A program made the translations under genes and the position numbers. 6,125 bases of DNA from Bacteroides sp. (GTDB lineage: Bacteria > Bacteroidota > Bacteroidia > Bacteroidales > SM23-62), in contig JAUUZM010000208.1 of assembly GCA_030589965.1 (NCBI GenBank), positions 1 to 6,125 of the forward strand, given 5' to 3'. The notes under the pieces were generated by a model. That model was given only the letters and a program-made list of their open reading frames with translations. It searched no databases and was not told where the DNA came from. Shown here in pieces: positions 6,105 to 6,125 of this stretch (positions are counted from its first letter, which is position 1; the number at the start of each line of letters is the position of its first letter).

Positions 6105-6125
6105 TGTTGAAATAAAATTTTATAA

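Overview
The window looks like an ordinary chromosomal segment of a Bacteroidetes (Bacteroidota) bacterium, probably Bacteroidales-like, with moderate GC and dense coding. Three things point there: the gene starts lack convincing Shine-Dalgarno sequences; promoter-like elements resemble the Bacteroidetes -7 motif TAnnTTTG; and the order small coiled-coil gene, zapA, structured RNA, rny is one I recall from that phylum. This placement comes from recognition, not from a database search.

Left edge (1-798): the N-terminal 225 residues of a secreted M23 (LytM-type) zinc endopeptidase run leftward out of the window. A 121-base divergent intergenic region separates it from the next gene and carries promoter-like elements for both directions.

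Cell-division and RNA-metabolism block (799-3192, + strand): a 97-residue coiled-coil protein lies 8 bases ahead of zapA (96 aa). Then comes a 256-base gap that is not empty: about 200 bases fold into a long, interrupted, rod-like structure that closes on itself and ends in a T-run. I interpret this as the 6S RNA gene (ssrS), which also sits next to zapA in gammaproteobacteria. Ribonuclease Y (514 aa: membrane anchor, coiled coil, KH, HD) follows, and its end overlaps the start of a UDP-glucuronate 4-epimerase-like sugar-nucleotide enzyme by 11 bases.

Right part (4253-6125, - strand, convergent with the block above): a two-gene operon read right to left. A purine/uridine phosphorylase family enzyme comes first, then, 10 bases later, a SirB1-like protein with a transglutaminase fold that appears to lack the catalytic triad. 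A Bacteroidetes-like promoter lies just inside the right edge and helps choose the phosphorylase start.

Most genes belong to known families. The points of most interest are the non-coding RNA between zapA and rny, with its competing GGAGC/GCTCC pairings; the small coiled-coil partner candidate ahead of zapA; and the apparently non-catalytic transglutaminase-like protein. I see no mobile element, CRISPR array, tRNA or rRNA.
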